Source: an uncultured Anaerovibrio sp.
GTDB lineage: Bacteria > Bacillota > Negativicutes > Selenomonadales > Selenomonadaceae
Assembly: GCA_902785445.1 (NCBI GenBank)
Contig: CACZYN010000208.1
Location: 1 to 6,753 of the forward strand
Length of the DNA stretch: 6,753 bases
Direction: 5' to 3'
This document shows, one piece after another, positions 1 through 6,556 of this stretch (positions are counted from its first letter, which is position 1; the number at the start of each line of letters is the position of its first letter). The notes under the pieces are model-generated. The model was not told where the DNA came from, did no database searches, and worked only from the letters and a program-made list of their open reading frames with translations. The position numbers and the translations under genes were made by a program.

Positions 1-2602
1 AAATATACACCACATCCTGCTGAGCCCGTTTTTCCTGCTGACTGTCCTTGGACCAGGCCAAACGATAACCTGTACCGACTACCTTATTGGCGGCCTCTTC
101 AATGGCATCCATGGCTTCACCGGAAGAATATCCTTCCGCAGCGGTAACAGTCACCTGAAAACTCCGCACACCGTTATACCGGCTGATATAGGCCGGACCA
201 ACCCCCTTGTTGGATTGCACCAGACTGTTTATCGGTATCATTACCCCATCTGCACTGCGAACATACAAATACCGCAAATCCATCTCAGTGGCCCGATAGC
301 CTTGATCAGCCTGCAATACCGTTTTATACACCTGTCCGTAACGATTAAAATCATTTACTTCCTGACCGCCTAAAAGTACTTCCAGGGTAGCATAGATATC
401 CGCCAGGTTCACATTCAGTTCCTTAGCCCGATCCTCATTTACAGTAAAATCAATATAAGGTGTATTAATTGAAAAGCCAATTTCCACCTCGTCCAACTCT
501 TCCCGATTTTGAGCTTCCCGATACAGGGCCAAGGCCAAATCGTTAAGCTCCTGATCCGTATGACCGGTAATATCCATTACCTGCAGGGAAATATCTCGGG
601 AAATAAATGGGGCCACCACCAGCCCATGAGCCTCAGGTATGGATTGTTGGACTGCTTCATTGGCCGATTCCACAATCTCTTCTGTATCGACACCTAACTC
701 TCTGCGTTCGTCCCAATCCTTCATGGCCACAAACATTATTCCTGCACTGGACTTGGTAGTATCACTCAATAAATCCGCCCCGGTAATACCTACAACATTT
801 GCCAAAGCATCATTTTGCAACAATGCTTCGGCCAAATGGTTGATGGAATCAGCCGTACGGTTCATAGAAGTTCCCTCCGGCAGATTAACCCCAACCATAT
901 AATACCCCTGATCCTCGCCAGGAATAAATTCCGTAGGCAATAGCCGATAAACCACGACAATTAACGCCGTCAGCACCGCCAAACCGGTCAATATCATACC
1001 AGTGCGTCGGAGGCACCAGCCCAAACCCTTTAGATATTTTTGCTGACAGTACCGGAAAATAGACTGAAACCGGTTTAACAAACAGTTATTTTCTGTCTGT
1101 CTGCTCAAGTATGGCAAAATAAGCACGCAAAGGGCCGGCGTAAGCGATAAAGCCACTACCGCCGATATACCCATGGATACAGCTATAGTCAGGGCAAACT
1201 GACGATACAGGATTCCCGTCATTCCCTCAAAAAAAGCCACTGGCAAAAAAACAGCCAACAAGACAAAGGCTATGGCTATAACTGGCTTTTGCACAATGCC
1301 CAAAGCTGCCAGGGTGGCTTTCTTGATATCCTGCTCCCCTCGTTCCTGCTCCTGCATAACGCTCTCCACCACTACAATAGCATCATCCACCACCAGACCG
1401 ATGGCCAAAATCAAGGCAAACAGCGTAAGAAGATTTATGGTAAAGCCCAACAGCCTAAAGGCAATAAAGGTGGCTACCAGGGATACCGGTATAGTCAAAA
1501 TGGAAATAATTGTCGCGCCACGATTTTGCAAAAATACATACATGATTATCATAACCATGATAAGCGCTTCAATAAAGGTATATGATACCTCATGCATGGA
1601 TTCGGAAATATAATTCGTACGGTCTACGACTATTTTCAATTCCATATCCGGCGGGAAGGACTGCTTCGCCGTATCCAAAATTTCCCGCACTTTCGTGATA
1701 GTCTCCAACGCATTGGCATTATCCGCCAACGTAATACCATAAGCAGCGGCCGGCTTGCCATCAACGAAGGACAAATATCGGGTATCCTTGGCTCCTTCAC
1801 TGACTCGCGCTACATCTCCCAAGCGTGTAATAGCGCCATTTTCCGACTTTAACACTATTTTCGCAAAATCTTCCGGGGTTTGTTTGTTGTTCGTTACCCG
1901 ACCAATCAACTGCTTTTCCTGAATGGACGGCGTAGGCGATTTCCCCAAAGATCCTACTGCTGGTCGGCTGTTTTGCTCCTTAATAGCCTCGGTAACATCA
2001 TTTACAGCCAAGCCCCGTACAGCCAACTTATCCGGCTGCAGCCAGATACGCATGGCGTAATCCTCCGAGTATTCGTCCACGCCGCCTACACCGGACACCC
2101 TCTTTATCTGATCCAGAAAATACGCTTTGGCGTAATTTTGCAGATAAACACTGTCATAGGTGCCATTCGGTGAACACAAAGCCATAACAAAAATCATGTC
2201 CTTGGTACTGCGGCTAACCTGGATACCGGAGTTCTGAACCTCCTGAGGCAAGCGTGAAAGGATCGTCTGCAGTCGGTTCTGCACATTCACCGTAGCAATA
2301 TCGCCAGCAATTCCATAATCAAAGGTGATACTCAACTGATAGCTGCCGGAAGAGTCCGAATAGGAGCTGAGACTATCTATCCCCTCAATGCCTCGTATTT
2401 CATCTTCAATAATTTTGGCCACAGTATCCTGCAACACCTGGGCATCTGCCCCAGGATACTCAGTGGAAACATTGACCGTAGGCTGATTCATATTAGGATA
2501 TTCCTCTACAGGCAGCTGTACTGCCGCCAGTATTCCCAGCAATGTCAGAAGAATAGCTCCTACTACAGCCTGTAACGGGTGTTTAATAAAATATTGAGCC
2601 AA
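1..2602 (-). CDS. HAE1/AcrB-type RND efflux pump, inner-membrane subunit (C-terminal part beyond the window)
   Basis: The first 867 residues of a protein that is usually about 1030-1050 aa in this family. It is a proton-driven trimeric exporter that works with a periplasmic adaptor and an outer-membrane channel. TM1 is near residues 11-30 (HPLQAVVGAILLTLLGILAA), followed by PVEEYPNMNQPTV and STEYPGADAQ, typical of the first porter loop. TM4 holds ALILAIGLVVDDAIVVVES (396-414) with the proton-relay pair D406/D407, equivalent to AcrB D407/D408. The motif LPTEFIPGEDQGYYMV (555-570) opens the second periplasmic half. The window ends just before TM8, so TM8-12 with the relay lysine are not seen. 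The start is TTG with AGGAGG. The frame is open throughout, with no frameshift found. The usual adaptor gene does not precede it; a MATE-HATPase gene lies there instead, so any adaptor must be downstream or elsewhere. Substrate range cannot be predicted from the sequence. Confidence 0.96.
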   Translation of the reverse strand, partial: MAQYFIKHPLQAVVGAILLTLLGILAAVQLPVEEYPNMNQPTVNVSTEYPGADAQVLQDTVAKIIEDEIRGIEGIDSLSSYSDSSGSYQLSITFDYGIAGDIATVNVQNRLQTILSRLPQEVQNSGIQVSRSTKDMIFVMALCSPNGTYDSVYLQNYAKAYFLDQIKRVSGVGGVDEYSEDYAMRIWLQPDKLAVRGLAVNDVTEAIKEQNSRPAVGSLGKSPTPSIQEKQLIGRVTNNKQTPEDFAKIVLKSENGAITRLGDVARVSEGAKDTRYLSFVDGKPAAAYGITLADNANALETITKVREILDTAKQSFPPDMELKIVVDRTNYISESMHEVSYTFIEALIMVMIIMYVFLQNRGATIISILTIPVSLVATFIAFRLLGFTINLLTLFALILAIGLVVDDAIVVVESVMQEQERGEQDIKKATLAALGIVQKPVIAIAFVLLAVFLPVAFFEGMTGILYRQFALTIAVSMGISAVVALSLTPALCVLILPYLSRQTENNCLLNRFQSIFRYCQQKYLKGLGWCLRRTGMILTGLAVLTALIVVVYRLLPTEFIPGEDQGYYMVGVNLPEGTSMNRTADSINHLAEALLQNDALANVVGITGADLLSDTTKSSAGIMFVAMKDWDERRELGVDTEEIVESANEAVQQSIPEAHGLVVAPFISRDISLQVMDITGHTDQELNDLALALYREAQNREELDEVEIGFSINTPYIDFTVNEDRAKELNVNLADIYATLEVLLGGQEVNDFNRYGQVYKTVLQADQGYRATEMDLRYLYVRSADGVMIPINSLVQSNKGVGPAYISRYNGVRSFQVTVTAAEGYSSGEAMDAIEEAANKVVGTGYRLAWSKDSQQEKRAQQDVVYI

Positions 2603-2610
2603 TTGGTTTT

Positions 2611-2616
2611 CCTCCT
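2611..2616 (-). promoter_or_regulatory. Strong ribosome binding site fixing a TTG start for the RND pump
   Basis: AGGAGG lies 8 nt before TTG at 2602. An in-frame TAG lies six codons before the TTG and no ATG or GTG occurs in between, so the TTG is the only sensible start. The 68-bp gap after the MATE stop (2603-2670) shows no GC-rich hairpin with a T run and no convincing promoter, so the pump may be co-transcribed with the two upstream genes. Confidence 0.85.
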
Positions 2617-2670
2617 GCTATCTATAACAAATGATTTCCCTTGAAACTGAGGTCTCCTTGGGAATAATCA

Positions 2671-4314
2671 TCAATCAATCTCCAACATAAATCTGTTTTC
2701 ATCCCCGGCCGACAAATAGCGTCGCTTCGGCAAATTAGCTGTAATGGACTCGATAAAGTGCTCCCGCCAGGAAGAACTCCCCTGTTCCGCTGCAGCAATT
2801 ATATCATAAGGAGGAGCATTGTCCCGTACGGACATTTTTATAACACCAGCTGGATCTCTACTTAAAAGCATGGATATTTCCATTTGGAAGACTTGTCCTT
2901 CCGCCCGCTCCACTGCATGCATACCTATCTCTTCCACCAACAACCTTATACGAATTCTTTTTTTCGAAGGCACCCCCAACTCCTGCAGGTCTGCAACCAC
3001 CTTCATGGATAAGTCCATCACGTCTTCCTTCACAGTATTTATATCATATGAAAGTTGTCGGTTCATCTGAGTCTCGTCCATCAGCAGCAAGTTGTTTCCT
3101 TGATACCGAAGCTTAACCCAAATAAGGTTGATAGCGTATGCCGCTGCAAAGGCCCCCCCTACTCCAAGCCACATACCATTAATACCCTGAAAATCACCCA
3201 ATAGCATACCCACCGCTGGCAAAACCAGCAACAACAAGGTTTTGACCAAAAGTCCATGATTCCAATGCTTTATGTAAATATAATAATTACTGTACATAAG
3301 GGTAATCCCCAAAAAGACCATAAAAATCAAAAACATTCGTAAGGATTGAGTAGCCTCCAGTGCGATATATTCATCATCAACGCCAAATATGTATGGCAAA
3401 ATCGGGGCACATATAGCTCCCATAACAGTCACTGCTAAGCTGATAGCAATGGTCGCCGCAATGCCCAGCCCCATAGTCTTTTTTATACAAAAAAGATTTC
3501 CCACAACAATGATGTGACTCTCGCCCCAACGGGCAATCACGTAAGTGGACATCAGTATCGGAAGCAGGGATAGATACATGGTATCAATCGAATGATACAA
3601 ACTATAGGCGAAGCCCTGAAGGATTTGCCGAAAATCCCAATACAAACTAAAATTTAACCGGCTTTTAGCTGAAAACAGAAACCGGCACTGTACCAAACAG
3701 GAAGTCAAAGTACCAATAACCGTAGCCAAACCAATTCCCATAACTCCCAATTCATAACATAGTACAATATCCAATACAACATTTACTCCAAAGGCCACTA
3801 TAGAGGCCTGAGCGCAAATTTGTTCTTCTCCCTCCTGTACCAGAAATGTATAGAAAAAAATATTGAGAAAAATAACCAAGGGGAGCCATTTCAGGGTACT
3901 GTAATAAGCCCGGGCATAAGTCATCAACTCCGATGATATTTCCCAAAAGGCCAAAATTTCCTCCTGAAAACACCAAAGAAGCACAAACAGACATATCCCC
4001 AGACCCAGAGATAATATTGTCCCCTGACTGAAAAAACGGTTCACCGCTATACGGTCATCTCTTCCCTGGGCATAAGCCGCCATCATCCCTAAACCATCAG
4101 CTATCAAATAACTGACAAAAAACAGCATAGGCAACAACGGAAATACCAATGACATGGCAGCTACAGCCTCATCGGAAACCAGCTGCCCTGCCACGACATT
4201 ATCAGTCAATATAAGAATATAGGATGTGGTCATGGCCACCATTGAGGCCCCAAAAACTGAAAAAAAACGGGTCGATATAACCGTTTTTTTCCCAAGCTCA
4301 GTTAAAAACTTCAT
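2671..4314 (-). CDS. MATE-family transporter fused to a C-terminal RsbW/SpoIIAB-like HATPase domain
   Basis: A 547-aa protein. Residues 1 to about 405 carry eleven or twelve hydrophobic segments and MATE features: TDNVVAGQLVSDEAVAAMS (37-55) near the first helices, a long second half from about 230, and an internal GVMGIGLATVIGT (190-202). This fits a polyspecific exporter of the inner membrane driven by Na+ or H+. MATE proteins are usually about 450 aa and stop after the last helix. Here about 140 soluble residues follow (410-547) that look like HATPase_c_2: LLVEEIGMHAVERAEG (458-473, N-box-like), SVRDNAPPYD (495-504, G1-like DxxPPxD) and a closing strand GDENRFMLEI. In SpoIIAB/RsbW the N box is ExxxN; here it is E462-xxx-H466, and no glycine-rich G2/lid motif is visible, so catalysis may be lost while the fold remains. 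The ATG overlaps the previous stop (ATGA) and follows GGAG at 8 nt, indicating translational coupling. The transported compound is unknown. Confidence 0.92.
   Translation of the reverse strand: MKFLTELGKKTVISTRFFSVFGASMVAMTTSYILILTDNVVAGQLVSDEAVAAMSLVFPLLPMLFFVSYLIADGLGMMAAYAQGRDDRIAVNRFFSQGTILSLGLGICLFVLLWCFQEEILAFWEISSELMTYARAYYSTLKWLPLVIFLNIFFYTFLVQEGEEQICAQASIVAFGVNVVLDIVLCYELGVMGIGLATVIGTLTSCLVQCRFLFSAKSRLNFSLYWDFRQILQGFAYSLYHSIDTMYLSLLPILMSTYVIARWGESHIIVVGNLFCIKKTMGLGIAATIAISLAVTVMGAICAPILPYIFGVDDEYIALEATQSLRMFLIFMVFLGITLMYSNYYIYIKHWNHGLLVKTLLLLVLPAVGMLLGDFQGINGMWLGVGGAFAAAYAINLIWVKLRYQGNNLLLMDETQMNRQLSYDINTVKEDVMDLSMKVVADLQELGVPSKKRIRIRLLVEEIGMHAVERAEGQVFQMEISMLLSRDPAGVIKMSVRDNAPPYDIIAAAEQGSSSWREHFIESITANLPKRRYLSAGDENRFMLEID
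4261..4290 (-). repeat. Intragenic inverted repeat followed by a U tract at the start of the MATE gene
   Basis: Codons 9-18 of the MATE-HATPase gene form a perfect 10-bp inverted repeat on the minus strand: AAAAAAACGG, a 10-nt spacer and CCGTTTTTTT, followed by one more T. The stem has only three G/C pairs plus seven A/T pairs. It resembles a weak bidirectional intrinsic terminator or attenuator hairpin placed just inside the second gene of the operon. It may also be a by-product of Lys-Lys and Phe-Phe codons. The repeat is seen directly; a function is speculative. Confidence 0.45.
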
Positions 4315-5912
4315 GCCAGCAGCTCCAACACTGATTTTTCAGCATTTTTTAATCCCTTCAGCATTTCGTCCACCAAATCGGCCAAATAGTTCATTTTGCT
4401 CTCCGAATAACGGCTTGCATCGTATTCCAGTTTCATACGGTAAGTTCCATCATTTTCGGCTACAACATGAACATCCAAAGAATTCTCCACCGCTGAAGCT
4501 TTGTTCTGCGGCAACTCCTGCAGCAATGCCTGAGTGCCGCAAAGAGGAAATTCGCCACCAGCATTCCCCATTAAATTGCCCTTTTGCAGGATAAAGGTAG
4601 CACAGTCATCCTCCAGACCTTCAGTATACACTGTATCCAGGCTATCACGATATTGAACCCCTTCGGCCAACTTTCGTTCTAAATCCTCAATGAAATCCTT
4701 TACTGTTATATCTTCATAAAAATCATATCTGATTGGCAGCTGAGTAATCATCAACCCCATCAAACGCATTTCCGCCCGGGTAGTACGTCCATTATGGACA
4801 TAGCTCATAATCGCTTCCCGGCTACCAGCCGACTTAGCTATGGCCAACATTACTGCTGCCAACAAAAAGGTGTGCTCCGAATATTTTGATTCCGCCCAAA
4901 AATTCTTTTGGATATTTTGCAGCTGTCGATAAAGAGCATTGAATTTCCAAACCCCATCTTTTAAATCACTAGGCGGCAAATGCTTATTTTCATCAAAGTC
5001 TTTCAGCATTTTTCTCCAATAAGCAGCCCCTGTCTCATCCTTCGGCTGGTTACATTCCTGCACTATGTAATCGGCATAGCCCATTTCATCCTGCTTTACT
5101 CTTTTCCCCCTGTAGCGAAGATCCAACTCCCGGAAAAACAGCATAGCCGTTGCTACACCATCCATTATCACATGGTAAAAATCCAAATACATATATTTTC
5201 CGGATGGGGTAATAATCAGATAAATACGAAACAATGGCCGATCAATGATTTGGTACGGCCGTTTCAGTTCCAGCTTACGCTTTTCAAATTCTTCCTCTGA
5301 CAAGGACTCAATCCGTACCTTGGACAAGCTTCCATCAAAGCGTTGACATATATCACCCGTCTCCGGATGGAACAATATACGGCAACGGAAAATATCATGG
5401 GCCGCCAAGGTGTCATTTATGGCACTGGCCAGTCGCTCCATATCGAGGGAATCATCCAGTTTAGCCAACCCACCTTCATTCATCATAGTGGAATTCGCTT
5501 TTTGAAAATGTGTGTCCATCATCCAACGCTGAATTGCCCGAAGAGGATAAAAACCCCTCAGGCTATCTGATACAGCCTCATCTGCCGATTCCATATTGGT
5601 ATTTACAATTTCCACAAAATGATTAAATCCGGTCATAGCAAAGACTTCCGCCACACTGGACTGCGGATTTACTACCCTAAATTTAATATTTTCCTTATTG
5701 GCAAGCTTTTGGGCCATAAGAATAGAGCGAAGCCCCGCTGATGACATATACTCAAGGCGAGAAAAATCTAAATCCAACTGGGATCCCTTCGTAGCAACTT
5801 CTTCTATTCTCTGGTTGAAGTCATCTACTGTGGTAGCATCAAGACGCCCTTCCAACTCCACTAACAACACACCGGCAGCTGAATCCTCCCGTATGTTTAT
5901 TTTTATACTCAT
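4311..5912 (-). CDS. STAS domain fused to a stand-alone condensation-type acyltransferase domain
   Basis: A 533-aa protein without signal peptide or membrane segment, presumably cytoplasmic. Residues 1 to about 108 form a STAS domain of the SpoIIAA/RsbV type: early EGRLD (21-25) and LDLDFSRLEYMSSAGLRSIL (46-65). In this block S58 aligns with the serine phosphorylated in anti-anti-sigma factors. From about 120 to 530 runs a full condensation (C) domain as in nonribosomal peptide synthetases: YPLRAIQRWM at the start, an AHDIFRCRI helix/strand (171-179), YHVIMDG (246-252, the HxxxDG active-site motif with H247 and D251), YADYI and AAYWRKML (279-303), and HNGRTTRAEMRLMGLMITQLPIR (373-395), matching the late C-domain core motif. 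No adenylation or carrier domain follows. C-domain relatives join an acyl or aminoacyl donor to an amine or hydroxyl acceptor; the substrate here is unknown. It is the first gene after a promoter region and overlaps the MATE-HATPase gene by 4 bp. An alternative start at 5921 adds three residues. The domain calls are firm; the joint function is inference. Confidence 0.93.
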   Translation of the reverse strand: MSIKINIREDSAAGVLLVELEGRLDATTVDDFNQRIEEVATKGSQLDLDFSRLEYMSSAGLRSILMAQKLANKENIKFRVVNPQSSVAEVFAMTGFNHFVEIVNTNMESADEAVSDSLRGFYPLRAIQRWMMDTHFQKANSTMMNEGGLAKLDDSLDMERLASAINDTLAAHDIFRCRILFHPETGDICQRFDGSLSKVRIESLSEEEFEKRKLELKRPYQIIDRPLFRIYLIITPSGKYMYLDFYHVIMDGVATAMLFFRELDLRYRGKRVKQDEMGYADYIVQECNQPKDETGAAYWRKMLKDFDENKHLPPSDLKDGVWKFNALYRQLQNIQKNFWAESKYSEHTFLLAAVMLAIAKSAGSREAIMSYVHNGRTTRAEMRLMGLMITQLPIRYDFYEDITVKDFIEDLERKLAEGVQYRDSLDTVYTEGLEDDCATFILQKGNLMGNAGGEFPLCGTQALLQELPQNKASAVENSLDVHVVAENDGTYRMKLEYDASRYSESKMNYLADLVDEMLKGLKNAEKSVLELLA

Positions 5913-5920
5913 ATACAGCA

Positions 5921-5926
5921 TCCTTT
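5921..5926 (-). promoter_or_regulatory. Ribosome binding site deciding the start of the STAS-condensation gene
   Basis: The minus strand reads AAAGGATGCTGTATATGAGT. AAAGGA lies 8 nt before the ATG at 5912 (protein beginning MSIKI). It overlaps the in-frame ATG at 5921 (protein beginning MLYMS), which would have no properly spaced Shine-Dalgarno sequence. STAS domains commonly begin just before their first beta strand, which also fits the shorter form. Confidence 0.7.
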
Positions 5927-5949
5927 CCCATTTGTAAGATAATTCCTTA

Positions 5950-5997
5950 ATTTTATCCCTACCTAGGATTTTACCAAAAAAAAAAGAAATTTCTCAG
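5950..5997 (-). promoter_or_regulatory. Candidate sigma-A promoter region for the STAS-condensation / MATE-HATPase operon
   Basis: After the atp terminator the minus strand is A/T-rich, with closely spaced A-runs (about 6004-6046) that could act as an UP element or bent DNA. Two overlapping core promoters can be read. The first is CTGAGA (5992-5997), an 18-nt spacer and TAAAAT (5968-5973); its spacer contains an uninterrupted run of ten T. The second is TTGGTA (5972-5977), a 16-nt spacer and TAAAAT (5950-5955). A perfect 10-bp palindrome AGAAATTTCT (5985-5994) overlaps the first -35 element and might be an operator. The position, between a strong terminator and the first gene of the next operon, makes a promoter here very likely. 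Which hexamers are used is uncertain. Confidence 0.4.
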
Positions 5998-6065
5998 TAG
6001 AAATTAGATTTTTTCTTTTTACTTTTGCCTTTTGTTTTAGGATCCAAATGATGAAAGCCTATCTC

Positions 6066-6100
6066 AAAAAATATACGGCCCGGGCTTGCCGCCCGGGCCG
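6066..6100 (-). terminator. Rho-independent terminator of the atp operon
   Basis: On the minus strand there is a perfect 10-bp stem, CGGCCCGGGC / GCCCGGGCCG (arms at 6091-6100 and 6076-6085), with a 5-nt loop GGCAA. It is followed by TATATTTTTT. The all-G/C stem followed by a U-rich tract is a textbook intrinsic terminator. It lies about 35 bp past the atpC stop and separates the atp operon from the STAS/condensation operon. The plus-strand side has only TTT after the stem, so it is probably one-directional, and no plus-strand gene is seen here. Confidence 0.94.
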
Positions 6101-6136
6101 TTTGACTATACAATCGAAAGCCCTAATTATGAATTT

Positions 6137-6553
6137 TTATTCTATATGCTTCCCCAAAGCCGTGAGTCTGGCAGCTGCTCGCTTTAAAGATGCCTCTGCC
6201 CGAATAATATTTATATCCTCAACACCGGCTTTATAATCCTCAATGCGTTTCTTGGCCCTAGCCATGGATTGACTGGCCCGTTCCTCATCGATATCCTCAG
6301 GCAACTCTGCTACAGAAGCCAGCACAGAAATTTTTTCTGGCTGAACCTCCATAAAACCGCCACCAACTGCTACCAACTTTTCTTCGCCATCGATTTTTAT
6401 CCGCATGGCATGAGGTACAAGCCCAGTTACCAAGGGAGCATGATGAGGCAAAACGCCTAACTCACCATCAGTAGCCCGGACAATCAGCATTTCGATGTCA
6501 GCGGCATACACCACCTTATCAGGAGACACAATCTCTAGCTTTATTGTAGCCAT
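6137..6553 (-). CDS. atpC: F1Fo ATP synthase epsilon subunit
   Basis: Epsilon subunit (138 aa, usual length) of the F1 central stalk; it couples rotation to catalysis and can inhibit ATP hydrolysis. The N-terminal beta-sandwich spans about residues 3-85 and holds the family hallmark GELGVLPHHAPL (30-41); the C-terminal helical hairpin spans about 88-135. Residues 88-93 read IDEERA, matching the I(L)DxxRA ATP-binding signature described for epsilon of Bacillus-type enzymes, and E83 and R92 are also present. This suggests that the C-terminal arm can sense ATP (family knowledge, not tested here). The ATG at 6553 follows AAGGAGGG with 7 nt spacing, placed in the end of atpD. A strong terminator lies about 35 bp after the stop, so atpC is the last gene of the atp operon, as is usual in Firmicutes. 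Confidence 0.98.
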   Translation of the reverse strand: MATIKLEIVSPDKVVYAADIEMLIVRATDGELGVLPHHAPLVTGLVPHAMRIKIDGEEKLVAVGGGFMEVQPEKISVLASVAELPEDIDEERASQSMARAKKRIEDYKAGVEDINIIRAEASLKRAAARLTALGKHIE

Positions 6554-6556
6554 GGA

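Noticed and set aside
509..2173. Several plus-strand open reading frames of 62-113 codons
   Set aside because: They lie antisense to the continuous RND reading frame, which has clear family motifs throughout; they lack recognisable domains and good ribosome binding sites.
2603..2670. Possible terminator or promoter between the MATE-HATPase and RND genes
   Set aside because: Only a TTCCC/GGGAA pairing with a loop of about 20 nt and no T run is present; TATAGA near the RND start has no well-spaced -35 element.
4311..5912. Reading the first gene as a complete nonribosomal peptide synthetase module
   Set aside because: No adenylation, carrier or thioesterase motifs occur; the protein ends right after the condensation domain.
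5929..5931. Leader ATG (frame beginning MGKDAV) upstream of the STAS-condensation start
   Set aside because: It is out of frame with the gene, has no ribosome binding site and shows no recognisable peptide.
2819..5937. Plus- and minus-strand short open reading frames within the MATE-HATPase and STAS-condensation genes
   Set aside because: They are shadows of the two long genes in other frames. The minus-strand one at 3752-3994 is inside the MATE frame and shows no own motif.
6048..6460. Plus-strand frames opposite atpC and the terminator
   Set aside because: They cross the atp terminator and run antisense to the unmistakable epsilon subunit gene.
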